64,000 nucleotides of DNA from SZAS-103 sp038316385 (GTDB lineage Bacteria; Pseudomonadota; Gammaproteobacteria; Xanthomonadales; Xanthomonadaceae), in contig JBBQAN010000001.1 in NCBI GenBank assembly GCA_038316385.1, forward strand, positions 127,931 to 191,930. Reading direction: 5' to 3'. The notes beneath the pieces were generated by a model. It had not been told where the DNA came from. It searched no databases and was given only the letters and a program-made list of their open reading frames with translations. This document shows positions 10,293-19,271 of the stretch, in pieces. The number at the start of each line of letters is the position of its first letter. Positions within the stretch are counted from its first letter, which is position 1. A program made the translations under genes and the position numbers.

Positions 10293-11393
10293 TCAAAGCC
10301 TCAGCGGCATCACCACATGGCGGCAGCGGTCATTGCCTGCTTCGCGCAACAAGGCACTGGAATTGGCGTCACGCAAAGCGATCAGCACGGTGTCCTCGCG
10401 CAGCGCGCTGAGCGCATCCAGCAGGTAGGTCACATTGAAGCCGACCGCCAGACCGGCGACCTTGGTGTCGGCCCCGATCTCTTCCTGTGCTTCTTCTTGC
10501 TCAGGATTGTGTGCGACGAGCAGTAACTGCCCAGGACTGACCTCCATCTTCACGCCGCGGTATTTCTCGTTTGACAGGATCGCCGCGCGCTGCAGTGCGG
10601 CCCGCAGGGTTTCGCGATCGACCCGCACTTCCTTGTCAGCGCCGATCGGGATCACTGCGTCGTAATCGGGGAAACGGCCGTCGATCAGCTTGGAAGTGAA
10701 AGTCACATCCTCGCGCCGCAGGCGCAGGTGATTGCGACCGACCTCCAACTCGACCTCGCGATCGCCGCCTTCGAGCAGGCGCTGCAATTCCAGCACACCC
10801 TTGCGCGGCACGATGATCTGTTTGCGCGATTGCGCGCCGGTTGGCAGCGGAGCCTCGCACATCGCCAACCGGTGTCCGTCGGTTGCGACGCAACGCAGCG
10901 AGTTCTCGCGCAGATCCAGCAACAGGCCGTTGAGGTAGTAACGGACATCCTGCTGCGCCATGGCAAAAGCGGTGCGTTCGATCAGTTCCTTGAGTGCGGC
11001 CTCGGGAACCCGGACGCGTTCCACCAACTCGATGTCATCGATCGCAGGAAACTCGTTTGCGGACAATGCAACGAGGGTAAACCGGCTACGCCCGGCTTGG
11101 ACGGTAATCTTGTCGTCGGCCTGAGTCAGGGTGATCCGGCTACCGTCGGGCAGGGCGCGGACGATCTCGAACAACTTGCGCGCCGGAATCGTGGTTTCGC
11201 CATCGCGGGCATCCTCGACCGCAGTGCGCGCGACCATTTCAACCTCAAGGTCGGTAGCAGTCAGCGAGAGTTGCCCGTTTTTCACCACAGCCAGCAAGTT
11301 GGCCAGAACAGGCAAGGTGTGTCTGCGCTCGACCACGTTGACGACTTGCTGGAGCGGCTTGAGCAGAACTTCGCGCTGAAGGCTGAAACGCAT
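10293..11393 (-). CDS. dnaN: DNA polymerase III beta sliding clamp
   Basis: DnaN is the ring-shaped processivity clamp of the replicative polymerase. The 366-residue product starts MRFSLQREVLLKPLQQVVN, matching relatives, so I set the start at 11393 rather than at the upstream in-frame codon at 11405. Other family blocks are VVERRHTLPVLANLLAVV, LLDLRENSLRCVATDGHRLA, EVRVDRETLRAALQRAAILS and the C-terminal HVVMPLRL. It follows the presumed origin region downstream of dnaA. Confidence 0.97.
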   Translation of the reverse strand: MRFSLQREVLLKPLQQVVNVVERRHTLPVLANLLAVVKNGQLSLTATDLEVEMVARTAVEDARDGETTIPARKLFEIVRALPDGSRITLTQADDKITVQAGRSRFTLVALSANEFPAIDDIELVERVRVPEAALKELIERTAFAMAQQDVRYYLNGLLLDLRENSLRCVATDGHRLAMCEAPLPTGAQSRKQIIVPRKGVLELQRLLEGGDREVELEVGRNHLRLRREDVTFTSKLIDGRFPDYDAVIPIGADKEVRVDRETLRAALQRAAILSNEKYRGVKMEVSPGQLLLVAHNPEQEEAQEEIGADTKVAGLAVGFNVTYLLDALSALREDTVLIALRDANSSALLREAGNDRCRHVVMPLRL

Positions 11394-11547
11394 GTGCGGC
11401 CCCAAGATTGAATGTTGTAAAGAATAAAAAGAATGGTGGTGGTGGTATCTCTTCGAAACCCGTATAACAACGCTATGTCTTTGTTTTATATAGTTTTTAT
11501 TGCACTTACAAGGCTGTGTGTGAAGCTCTTGCTTTGGTGGGAAAGTC

Positions 11548-11556
11548 TGTGGATAT
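11548..11556 (-). promoter_or_regulatory. DnaA box (one mismatch)
   Basis: Read on the minus strand the site is ATATCCACA, one base from the consensus TTATCCACA. It lies 27 bp from the perfect box and in opposite orientation. Confidence 0.6.
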
Positions 11557-11583
11557 CTTTACACTCTGGAAGTGATCCCCAAC

Positions 11584-11592
11584 TTATCCACA
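11584..11592 (+). promoter_or_regulatory. DnaA box (perfect)
   Basis: TTATCCACA matches the DnaA-box consensus exactly. It ends 3 bp before the dnaA stop codon at the edge of the AT-rich gap. Confidence 0.8.
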
Positions 11593-11595
11593 GGT

Positions 11596-12915
11596 TCACT
11601 CGGTGAGCTTGCGGATCAGCTTTTCCCAGTCCTCACGCATCTTGCTGTCGGCATCCATCAGTTCACGTATCTTGCGGCAGGCATGCAGCACCGTGGTGTG
11701 GTCGCGCCCGCCAAAGTCAGAACCGATTTCCGGCAAGCTATGTTCGGTCAACTCCTTGGCCAGAGCCATCGCCATCTGCCGCGGCCGCGCGAGTGAACGC
11801 GTGCGGCTTTTGGAAGTGAGATCCGCAAGCCTCAAACGATAGTAGTCTGCCACGGTCTTCTGAATGTTGCCGATCGAAATCGCCTGTTGTTGCGCGCGTA
11901 GCAGATCGCGCAAGGTTTCCTTGGCGAACTCGACAGTGATCGTGCGCCCGGTGAAGTTCGCGCGTGCCGCCAATGTGTTGAGCGCGCCCTCGAGATCGCG
12001 CACGTTCGAGCGCATCTTGCGCGCCATCAGCAACGCGACATCCTCGGGAATCTGTAGTCCGCGCTCGGCGGCCTTGGACAGCACGATCGCCGCACGCGTC
12101 TCGAAATCGGGCGGATCGATCGCGACCGATAACCCCCACGACAGCCGGCCCTTGAGCCGCGGTTCGAGATTTTCGACCTCGCGCGGATAACGGTCGCAGG
12201 TCAGGATGATCTGTTGCTTGCCATCGAACAGCGCGTTGAACGTGTGGAAAAACTCTTCCTGGGTGCGATCCTTGCCAGCGAAGAACTGGATATCGTCCAG
12301 CAGCAGCGCGGACACCAAACTGAACTGCCGTTTGAACTGTTCCATCGAGTTTTCCGTGAGCGCTTTGCGCATCGCCGAAAAAAACTGCTCCGATCGCAGG
12401 TACAGCACCTTGCTCGCCGGATTCAGCGCGCGCATGAGGTTGCCTGCGGCGAACATCAAATGGGTCTTGCCAAGGCCGGTTCCGCCGTACAGCAGCAACG
12501 GATTGTGGGCGCGGTCGCCGGGACGTTGCGCGGCCTGCAAAGCGGCTGCGCGGCCCAACTGGTTGGACCGGCCCTCGACAAAATTGTCGAAGGTGTAATG
12601 CGGATCGAGTGTGGATGGCGCATTCGATGCCGCCAGTTTAGGCGCGCCGGTTGTGTTCGGCAGGGCCGCCGCGCGTGGCAATGCGCCGACTTCGACATGC
12701 ACCTGCACTGTGGTCCCGGCAAAATGGATTGCCAGTTCGCGGATACGCGGCAGATGGCGCGTTCGGACTTCCTCCACCACATAGGCATTCGGCGCGTACA
12801 AGGTCAGCCGGTCGTCGCGTGCGTCGGCCTGCAGTGGCTTGAGCCACGTGTGCACGTCCGCAGCCGGAAGCTCGGCCTCCAGGCGTTCCAGACAACGCGG
12901 CCACACGGATAGCAT
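11596..12915 (-). CDS. dnaA: Chromosomal replication initiator protein DnaA
   Basis: DnaA binds origin DnaA boxes and melts the duplex in its ATP form. The 439-residue product has an N-terminal DnaB-interaction domain (MLSVWPRCLERLEAELPA), a variable Ala/Pro-rich linker (about 80-102), the AAA+ core with Walker A (GGTGLGKTHL, about 144-153) and Walker B (ALLLDDIQFFAGKDRTQEEF), and the C-terminal DNA-binding helix-turn-helix with GGRDHTTVLHACRKI. An upstream in-frame start at 12966 exists, but the product from 12915 aligns with known DnaA N termini. It is divergent from rpmH across about 200 bp. Confidence 0.97.
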   Translation of the reverse strand: MLSVWPRCLERLEAELPAADVHTWLKPLQADARDDRLTLYAPNAYVVEEVRTRHLPRIRELAIHFAGTTVQVHVEVGALPRAAALPNTTGAPKLAASNAPSTLDPHYTFDNFVEGRSNQLGRAAALQAAQRPGDRAHNPLLLYGGTGLGKTHLMFAAGNLMRALNPASKVLYLRSEQFFSAMRKALTENSMEQFKRQFSLVSALLLDDIQFFAGKDRTQEEFFHTFNALFDGKQQIILTCDRYPREVENLEPRLKGRLSWGLSVAIDPPDFETRAAIVLSKAAERGLQIPEDVALLMARKMRSNVRDLEGALNTLAARANFTGRTITVEFAKETLRDLLRAQQQAISIGNIQKTVADYYRLRLADLTSKSRTRSLARPRQMAMALAKELTEHSLPEIGSDFGGRDHTTVLHACRKIRELMDADSKMREDWEKLIRKLTE

Positions 12916-13049
12916 CGGGGACAGGGAAAGTCTCGCTGGCGACGCGAACGTCGCCGCTGGGCACAACGGGTGGATTGCGACAGATTGGATTGCAGCAGGA
13001 ATGCTTGCAGTCTAACCGCGCCGGAGCCGTCGTGCCAAGCGCGCTGCGC

Positions 13050-13078
13050 TTGCGCGCTTGTCGCAGCACAGCTATAGT
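13050..13078 (+). promoter_or_regulatory. Probable sigma-70 promoter of rpmH-rnpA
   Basis: A -35 like TTGCGC (13050-13055) and a -10 TATAGT (13073-13078) are separated by 17 bp. The predicted start lies about 30 bp before the rpmH ATG. Both position and spacing fit a ribosomal protein gene promoter. Confidence 0.6.
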
Positions 13079-13114
13079 TCGCGGTCTTACCTCACGTAAT
13101 GCCGGAGTGCCGCG

Positions 13115-13255
13115 ATGGCCACCAAGCGCACCTATCAACCCAGCAACATCAAGCGCAAGCGCGACCACGGCTTCCGTGCGCGCATGAAGACCGCCGACGG
13201 CCGCAAGATTCTGGCGCGTCGCCGCGCCAAGGGTCGCGCCCGCCTCGCCGTCTGA
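13115..13255 (+). CDS. rpmH: 50S ribosomal protein L34
   Basis: A 46-residue, strongly basic protein starting MATKRTYQPSNIKRKRDHGF and ending RRRAKGRARLAV is a textbook L34. L34 is a late-assembled component of the large ribosomal subunit. It is the first gene of the plus-strand row next to the origin and is followed 25 bp later by rnpA, the usual arrangement. Confidence 0.97.
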   Translation: MATKRTYQPSNIKRKRDHGFRARMKTADGRKILARRRAKGRARLAV

Positions 13256-13280
13256 ATTCGCGCGCGGCGCAAGCCGCAGC

Positions 13281-13727
13281 GTGGGCGCCCATCGCGTGAT
13301 CGCAGACCCCGAGGTCGCCACGTTTCCGCCCAGCGTGCGTTTGCGCACGCCGAAGCAGTTTCAGGCTACGTTTTCGCAGGGCCGTCGCATCAGCGCGGCC
13401 CTGTTTCGTTTGCACTTGAAATTACCGGATGCCGCTGCGGCCTGTGAACCGGCGGCAGCGCGATTGGGGATTTCCGTATCCAAACGCGTCGCCGCGCGTG
13501 CGGTCGAGCGCAACCGGATCAAGCGGATTGCGCGCGACAGCTTCCGCCGTCAACGCACCCGATTGCCGCCCGGCGACTATGTGTTGCTGGCGCAGCGCGA
13601 TGCGGCCGGCGCTTGCGCGACTGACCTTCGCGCTGCGCTCTCGATGCTATGGCAACGCGCGCTTGCGTTGAAGCCGGTGCCTGCAGCCCCCACAATCCCA
13701 TCCCCCGCGCCGCATCCGGCGACCTGA
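13281..13727 (+). CDS. rnpA: Ribonuclease P protein component
   Basis: RnpA is the small basic protein that assists the RNase P RNA in removing tRNA 5' leaders. The 148-residue frame opens with GTG at 13281; the exact start is uncertain because another GTG follows at 13296. The hallmark RNR motif is clear in VSKRVAARAVERNRIKRIAR, preceded by RLRTPKQFQATFSQGRRI. The tail after about residue 125 is Pro/Ala-rich and variable. No yidD frame is seen between rnpA and yidC, where many proteobacteria carry one. Confidence 0.94.
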   Translation: MGAHRVIADPEVATFPPSVRLRTPKQFQATFSQGRRISAALFRLHLKLPDAAAACEPAAARLGISVSKRVAARAVERNRIKRIARDSFRRQRTRLPPGDYVLLAQRDAAGACATDLRAALSMLWQRALALKPVPAAPTIPSPAPHPAT

Positions 13728-13842
13728 TTCCAATCGAACGCCATTCCAATCGACCAATCTTCAATTAATCGATCTCCTCCAGGGTGATCATGCCCGACGG
13801 ACCCATGCCATCAGCAGCGCCCACAGTGAAGAAGCGAATCCG

Positions 13843-15561
13843 ATGAATCAAACCCGTACGTTTCTGCTCTTCGCGTGGCTGTTGCTGGCCTTCCTGCTCT
13901 GGCAAGCCTGGCAGCAGGATCATGTGGTGCCGACGGCGGCGAGCACGACGGCCACTTCGAGCGCGTCCGCAGTACCGGCAGGCGCAGCTTCCGGCGTGCC
14001 CAGTCCGATTCCCGTCGTGCCCACAACCGGCGCGTCCGCAACTGTGCCGGCAGCAGCAATTCCTGTCGATGCCGCTGCGGCGGCGGCGGCAGCTCAGCCG
14101 GTGACGCTGAGCAATGATGTGCTGCGCTTGCGCATCGATCCGCGCGGTGCCAGCGTGATCGGCGCGGATCTGCTCGCGTACGGGCAAACCGGATTACGCA
14201 ACAGTCCGCCGGTGAAGCTGCTCAACAATGACCCAGCGGAACTGTTCGTCGCCGAATCTGGATTGGTCAGCGCGAACGGACACGCGCCGAATCACACGTC
14301 GGTGTTTCAGCCGGAAGGAAATGGCGGCGAAAAGATCCTCGCAGCCGGCAGCGGGAGCGTCTCTCAAGCATTCGTGTGGACCGATCCGAGCGGCGTGCAG
14401 GTGCGCAAGACCTACACCCTCAAGCGCGGCAGTTACGTGGTCGATCTGCGCGAGGACATCCGCAACGGCAGCACGAGCGCGTGGACCGGCAACGATTACC
14501 GGCAACTGCGCCGGGTGCCCCCGATCATCCGCAAGAGCGGAGGCCTGACCAATCCGGAATCCTACAGTTTCGTCGGCGCGGCGTGGTACAGCCCGGAAGA
14601 CAAGTTTGAAACCCAGGCGTTGAGCAAGTACGACGCACCGCTCGACAAGACCGTGACCGGCGGCTGGATGGCGATGCTGCAGCACTACTTCCTCGCCGCA
14701 TGGATTCCGGACCCGAAGGAGCCGACCAAGCTCTCGGTCGCGACCGACAACACGGGTGGCACGCCGGTCTATCGCATCATTTCGCAGGGCCCTGCATTAC
14801 AGATTCCGGCGGGTGGCAGCCGCAGCGTCGATGCGCGTTTGTATGTCGGCCCGAAGCTGCAAGGCGTGCTGCCGTCGGTTGCGCCGGGACTCGAACTGAC
14901 CATCAACTACGGCTGGTTCACCGCGATCGCCGGCCCGCTGTACTGGCTGTTGTCCAGGCTGCACGCACTGCTCGGCAATTGGGGCTGGTCGATCGTCGCG
15001 CTGGTGCTGTTGATCAAGCTCGCGATGTTCAAGTTGTCGGAGGCTCAGTACAAGAGCTTCGCCAAGCTGCGCGCGGTGCAGCCGCGACTGGAAGCGCTCA
15101 AGGAGCGTTATGGCGACGACAAGCAGCAATATCAGATGGCGATGATGGAGTTGTACAAGAAGGAAAAGATCAATCCGGCCGGCGGTTGCTTGCCGATGCT
15201 GGTGCAGATCCCGATCTTCTTCGCGCTGTATCGCGTGCTGCTGGAAAGCGTCGAGATGCGGCACGCGCCGTGGTTCGGCTGGATTCACAGCTTGAGCGAT
15301 CCGGATCCGTACTTCATTCTGCCTGTGCTCAACATGATCGTGACCTTCCTGACCCAGCGGCTGACCCCATCGCCGGGCATGGATCCGATGCAGAAGAAGA
15401 TGATGCAGTTCATGCCGCTGGCGATGGGCGTGCTGTTCATGTTTTTCCCGGCCGGCGTGGTGCTGTACTGGGTGAGCAATGGCTCGCTTGGCCTGCTGCA
15501 ACAGTGGTGGCTGATGCGCAAGCATGGCGCGCCGGGTGCGGTCGTGATCGCGCGCAAATAG
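13843..15561 (+). CDS. yidC: Membrane protein insertase YidC
   Basis: YidC inserts and folds inner-membrane proteins alone or with SecYEG. The 572-residue protein has an N-terminal membrane helix (about residues 5-23), an Ala/Pro-rich linker (about 30-85), the large periplasmic P1 domain (about 90-350) and the conserved five-helix core from about residue 350 with YGWFTAIAGPLYWLLSRLH, NPAGGCLPMLVQIPIFFALY, LPVLNMIVTFLTQRLTPSPG and VVLYWVSNGSLGLLQQWW. A coiled cytoplasmic hairpin (SFAKLRAVQPRLEALKERYG) lies between the first two core helices. It is followed 34 bp later by mnmE. Confidence 0.97.
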   Translation: MNQTRTFLLFAWLLLAFLLWQAWQQDHVVPTAASTTATSSASAVPAGAASGVPSPIPVVPTTGASATVPAAAIPVDAAAAAAAAQPVTLSNDVLRLRIDPRGASVIGADLLAYGQTGLRNSPPVKLLNNDPAELFVAESGLVSANGHAPNHTSVFQPEGNGGEKILAAGSGSVSQAFVWTDPSGVQVRKTYTLKRGSYVVDLREDIRNGSTSAWTGNDYRQLRRVPPIIRKSGGLTNPESYSFVGAAWYSPEDKFETQALSKYDAPLDKTVTGGWMAMLQHYFLAAWIPDPKEPTKLSVATDNTGGTPVYRIISQGPALQIPAGGSRSVDARLYVGPKLQGVLPSVAPGLELTINYGWFTAIAGPLYWLLSRLHALLGNWGWSIVALVLLIKLAMFKLSEAQYKSFAKLRAVQPRLEALKERYGDDKQQYQMAMMELYKKEKINPAGGCLPMLVQIPIFFALYRVLLESVEMRHAPWFGWIHSLSDPDPYFILPVLNMIVTFLTQRLTPSPGMDPMQKKMMQFMPLAMGVLFMFFPAGVVLYWVSNGSLGLLQQWWLMRKHGAPGAVVIARK

Positions 15562-15595
15562 AGAACAGGCGCAGGCTCGGTTGACCGACCCCCGC

Positions 15596-16933
15596 ATGCA
15601 CGCGACCGATACCATCGCCGCAATCGCCACCGCTGCGGGCGCTGGCGGGATCGGCGTGGTGCGATTGTCGGGGCCGCAGGCGCGCACAATCTGCGAAAGC
15701 CTGAGCGGCATCGCATTGCGTCCGCGTCATGCGCATTACGCGATATTTCGCGATGAGGATGGCGCGAGCATCGACGACGGCATCGCGCTGTATTTTGTCG
15801 CGCCGCATTCCTATACCGGCGAGGACGTCGTCGAGTTGCAGGCGCACGGTAGTCCGGTTCTGCTGCAACGCTTGCATCGGCGTTGCTTGACGCTCGGCGC
15901 GCGTGCGGCCCGGCCCGGTGAATTCACCGAGCGTGCGTATCTGCATCACAAACTCGATCTCGCGCAGGCCGAGGCGGTCGCCGATCTGATCGCGGCCGGC
16001 AGCGAGACCGCTGCGCGCGCTGCGCGACGTTCGCTTGACGGTGCATTCTCGCAACGCGTGGACGCCTTGCTTGCAGCACTGACGGCGCTGCGCGTGCACA
16101 TTGAAGCCGCGATCGATTTTCCCGAGGAAGAAATCGACTTTCTGGCCGATGCCGATTTGCAACGACGTCTCGACAGTGTACTTGGCGAACACGCTGCATT
16201 GCTCGCCGAAGCTGCGCGCGGGCAGCGTCTGCGCGATGGCTTGCACGTGGTCATCGTCGGCGCGCCGAATGTCGGCAAGTCGAGCCTGCTCAATGTCCTG
16301 GCCGGCAGCGAGCGCGCTATCGTGACCGCACTTCCCGGAACGACCCGCGACCTGTTGCGCGAGAGCGTAACGGTGGACGGCATCGAGCTGACTCTGGTGG
16401 ATACCGCAGGCCTGCGCGAATCCGGCGACACAATCGAACGCGAGGGCATGCGTCGCGCCCGCGACGAACTTGCACAGGCCGACCTCGTGCTTGCGGTCGT
16501 GGATGCACGCGATTCCGATGCAGCGCGAACGGCATTGGCTACGGAACTCGTCGCCGCGCCGCAGGTGCTGTGGTTGCACAACAAGGCCGATCTGCTGGCT
16601 GCGAACCTCGTCCCCGCCAACGACCCTGATCACCTGTGGTTGTCCGCGCGCAGCGGACTACATCTGGAGCAACTGCGCCTGCGTCTGCGCGAAGCTGCGG
16701 GTGGCGGCGAAATCGATGGCGCGTTCAGCGCGCGCGCGCGGCATGTGGACGCATTGCGCCGGGTCGGGGTGCACCTGAATACAGCATCGCAGCATCTGCT
16801 GGTTCAACGCGCGGGCGAATTGGCGGCTGAGGAGCTCAGGTTTGCACAAATGGTCCTTGGAGAGATCACCGGCGCAACCACGGGCGATGACCTGCTCGGA
16901 GCGATCTTCGCGAGCTTCTGCATCGGCAAGTGA
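15596..16933 (+). CDS. mnmE: tRNA uridine-5-carboxymethylaminomethyl(34) synthesis GTPase MnmE
   Basis: MnmE with MnmG modifies the wobble uridine of several tRNAs. The 445-residue product has the N-terminal tetrahydrofolate-binding domain (DTIAAIATAAGAGGIGVVRL), a helical domain, an embedded G domain with G1 GAPNVGKSS (from about residue 222), G3 DTAGLRE and G4 NKAD, and the C-terminal catalytic Cys in CIGK. An in-frame TTG at 15581 could add five residues, but the ATG at 15596 places DTIAAIAT at the same distance from the start as in known MnmE. Confidence 0.96.
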   Translation: MHATDTIAAIATAAGAGGIGVVRLSGPQARTICESLSGIALRPRHAHYAIFRDEDGASIDDGIALYFVAPHSYTGEDVVELQAHGSPVLLQRLHRRCLTLGARAARPGEFTERAYLHHKLDLAQAEAVADLIAAGSETAARAARRSLDGAFSQRVDALLAALTALRVHIEAAIDFPEEEIDFLADADLQRRLDSVLGEHAALLAEAARGQRLRDGLHVVIVGAPNVGKSSLLNVLAGSERAIVTALPGTTRDLLRESVTVDGIELTLVDTAGLRESGDTIEREGMRRARDELAQADLVLAVVDARDSDAARTALATELVAAPQVLWLHNKADLLAANLVPANDPDHLWLSARSGLHLEQLRLRLREAAGGGEIDGAFSARARHVDALRRVGVHLNTASQHLLVQRAGELAAEELRFAQMVLGEITGATTGDDLLGAIFASFCIGK

Positions 16934-16998
16934 CGAAGCGCACGCCATTCAGGAAAAATCTGGTTAAACTCAAGGCAATAACTCGCAGGGAGTATTCC

Positions 16999-17982
16999 AT
17001 GGCGCAGCAAATGGTAACGGCGGGCTGGCGGCATGCGGCTTTGGCGACCGCGATCATCGCCGCATTGGGCATCACCGCATGCTCGAAAAAAGCCGCGCCA
17101 GCGGCCCCGGCGGCAGGCCAGCCAGTGGCCGACGCGGCCACGAACGCAGCGCCGGTAGCTCCAGTCGATTCTGCTGCCGATCTGTTGACCAAGGCCAAGA
17201 CCGCCGAGAATGAAAAACGTCTCTACGCTCCGGCCGGCAACAACGCGATCGAGTATTACCTTGCATTGCGCCAGCGCAATCCGAGCGATGCGAGCGCGAC
17301 CAACGCGCTGACCGATCTGTTCCCTTACGCGATGATCGCGACCGAACAGAATCTCAAGAAAGGCGACGAAGCGGGACGTGTCGAGGCCGCGCGTATTTTC
17401 GCCCTGCTCGAGCGCGTGGACACCAATGCGCCGTCGTTGCCGCGTTTGCGCGCGATGATGCAGAAGGAAGCGGGAGACGAACTCAAGCAGCAACAGGATG
17501 CGGCCAAGAAGGCGCAGGACGATCTGGCCAAGAAAACGGCAGCTGACAAGGCCGCCGCTCTCGTCAAGGCGCAGCAACAAGCCGCTGCGCAACAAGCTGC
17601 GGCAGCACCAACGCCACCGCCACAGCAGGCCGCACCGCCGCCGCGCCCGGTGCAAGCGCAAGCGCCGCCACCGCCGCCCGTGCAGGAGCAACCGCCCCCA
17701 CCGCCGCCCAAGCCCGCGCGTCCGGCCGGATTGCCGGCTGTGATCAGCAGCGTGCAGCCGGCGTATCCACGCGACGCCTTGCGCGACGGCCTTTCCGGCG
17801 AAGTCACGGTGACGTTCACAGTCGATCCCGATGGCAGCGTGAGTGGCGCGAGCATCGTGAGCAGCAATCCGCGCCGCGTGTTCGATTCGGCCGCGCTCGA
17901 AGCGATCAAGAAGTGGCGCTTCGCGGCATCGAGCGACTCGTCGAGCGGACGCCGCACCTTCGCCTTCAATCCGGGCAATTGA
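16999..17982 (+). CDS. Lipoprotein with C-terminal TonB domain
   Basis: The ATG at 16999 follows a good ribosome-binding site (AGGGAG, 16986-16991). The 327-residue product starts with a lipoprotein signal ending in LGITAC, followed by SKK. An alpha-helical, TPR-like segment (about 50-165) leads into a Lys/Gln/Ala coiled region, a Pro/Gln-rich linker (about 195-250) and a TonB C-terminal domain (PAYPRDALRDGLSGEVTVTF, IKKWRFAA). TonB-type domains contact outer-membrane receptors or other periplasmic partners. A lipid anchor instead of a membrane helix is unusual for a motor-coupled TonB, so the role is open. It follows mnmE by 65 bp. Confidence 0.85.
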   Translation: MAQQMVTAGWRHAALATAIIAALGITACSKKAAPAAPAAGQPVADAATNAAPVAPVDSAADLLTKAKTAENEKRLYAPAGNNAIEYYLALRQRNPSDASATNALTDLFPYAMIATEQNLKKGDEAGRVEAARIFALLERVDTNAPSLPRLRAMMQKEAGDELKQQQDAAKKAQDDLAKKTAADKAAALVKAQQQAAAQQAAAAPTPPPQQAAPPPRPVQAQAPPPPPVQEQPPPPPPKPARPAGLPAVISSVQPAYPRDALRDGLSGEVTVTFTVDPDGSVSGASIVSSNPRRVFDSAALEAIKKWRFAASSDSSSGRRTFAFNPGN

Positions 17983-18012
17983 TCCGGTACGCAGGTGAGA
18001 ACGCATTGCAAT

Positions 18013-18044
18013 GGAGCCGGCGTGATGCCGGCTTCGTCGTTTTC
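18013..18044 (+). terminator. Rho-independent terminator after the TonB-domain lipoprotein
   Basis: A 7-bp stem AGCCGGC/GCCGGCT with a GTGAT loop is followed by TCGTCGTTTTC. It lies 30 bp after the stop codon between two convergent genes and would stop plus-strand transcription. Confidence 0.75.
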
Positions 18045-18086
18045 AAAGCACGATTTACGGCACACGTAGAACGAATGACCATCCGG

Positions 18087-19271
18087 CTATGCTGAAATCG
18101 CCAGCGCCTCGCGGTGATACAGGCGTGCGGCGAGCAGCCACAATAACGCGCCCAGTCCGAACCCCACCAGCAGATATACGCTCCATTCGCGCGCAGTCAC
18201 GACCTCCATTCGCAACAGCTTCATGATCAACTGGTTCTGGGCCAGAAACGGCACCGCGAATTGCCAGAGTTGGGTCTTGACCGGATTGACCAGCAGCAGG
18301 ATGGTCGGAATCATCGGCAGCAGCATCAACACGCTCATGTAGCTCTGCGCTTCCTTGACGCTTTTGGCCGATGCCGCGATCAGGGTCAGCAGTGTCGTGC
18401 CAAGCAGCACGACCGGCACCAGTACGAGCAGCAACTTCAGCATCGTCACGAATGAGACATCGAGTTTGACGCCAAGTTGCGGCGCGAACTGGAAGCTGAG
18501 TTTGAACGCGATCAGGGTCAGCACCAGACTGAACATGCCGAAGACGCAGGCCGCTGCGATCTTGCCGCTCATGATCGCCGTGCGCGCGGAAGGCGTCGCC
18601 AGCAGTGGCTCCAACGATTGCCGCTCGCGTTCGCCCGCAGTCGCGTCGATCACCAGGTAGGCGCCGCCGAGGAAGCCGCTGAGGATCAACAGATACGGCA
18701 GGAACGACAGCCCGACGCCGCGCCGGCTTTCCGGCGTTGACAGATCCCGATGCGCGATTCGCACCGGCTTGGCCACGGTCGGACTGATCCCGCGCGCGAC
18801 CAGCCGCAACGATCCGACGGTGTCGCCATACGCCTGCAACAACGACTCCAGCCGCTGCACCGGAATCTCGGCGTCCTGCCGCGACGAATCGTCGATGATC
18901 TCCACGCGCGCCGGCAGCCCGTTGCGCCAGTCTTCCGGATAATCCTTGCCGATCCGCAGGATGACATCGCGATCCTGATCGCGGATCGTCGCGTCGGTGT
19001 CGGCCGGAGCCGGCAGCACATCGACGTTCTGCCCGGCCAGCCATGCGACCAGGTTCGGCGCGTATTGCGCGCCGACAACCGGCAACTCCAACGGCTTCTC
19101 AAGCTGGCTGCTCACCCTTTTCTGCGCCATCGAACTCATGCCGAGAATCAGCACCGGCATCAGCAACGGCCCCATCAGCAAGGCGATGCGGATCGTACGC
19201 TTGTCGCGAAACAGGTCGCGCAACTCCTTGAGCATCACCGTGATCATGCTGTTGATCGCACCGTTGCTCAT
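18087..19271 (-). CDS. ABC-2 type export permease (NatB-like)
   Basis: This 394-residue membrane protein has an N-terminal helix (about residues 27-46), a large extracytoplasmic loop (about 50-200) and about five C-terminal helices (for example FLPYLLILSGFLGGAYLVID and LLLVLVPVVLLGTTLLTLIA). The glutamate-containing turn ATAGERERQSLEPLLATP is typical of NatB/CcmB-like ABC-2 permeases. The start overlaps the stop of the ATPase gene in ATGA, so the two are translationally coupled. NatAB of Bacillus exports sodium; the substrate here is not known. Confidence 0.88.
   Translation of the reverse strand: MSNGAINSMITVMLKELRDLFRDKRTIRIALLMGPLLMPVLILGMSSMAQKRVSSQLEKPLELPVVGAQYAPNLVAWLAGQNVDVLPAPADTDATIRDQDRDVILRIGKDYPEDWRNGLPARVEIIDDSSRQDAEIPVQRLESLLQAYGDTVGSLRLVARGISPTVAKPVRIAHRDLSTPESRRGVGLSFLPYLLILSGFLGGAYLVIDATAGERERQSLEPLLATPSARTAIMSGKIAAACVFGMFSLVLTLIAFKLSFQFAPQLGVKLDVSFVTMLKLLLVLVPVVLLGTTLLTLIAASAKSVKEAQSYMSVLMLLPMIPTILLLVNPVKTQLWQFAVPFLAQNQLIMKLLRMEVVTAREWSVYLLVGFGLGALLWLLAARLYHREALAISA

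Larger units (their letters stand above)
11394..11595. other. Candidate chromosomal replication origin (oriC) between dnaA and dnaN
   Basis: This 202-bp gap is much richer in A and T than its surroundings, with two marked tracts (about 11411-11437 and 11478-11507, the latter including TTGTTTTATATAGTTTTTAT). It contains a perfect DnaA box next to the dnaA stop and a one-mismatch box on the other strand. Gene direction switches around dnaA/rpmH, with gyrB-dnaA on minus and rpmH-mnmE on plus, as expected at an origin. The gap must also hold the dnaN promoter. Only two clear boxes are seen, so the full origin may extend into flanking genes. Confidence 0.65.

Noticed and set aside
12916..13114. 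Possible origin between dnaA and rpmH
   Set aside because: No TTATCCACA-type site or AT-rich tract is visible there; the dnaA-dnaN gap has both.
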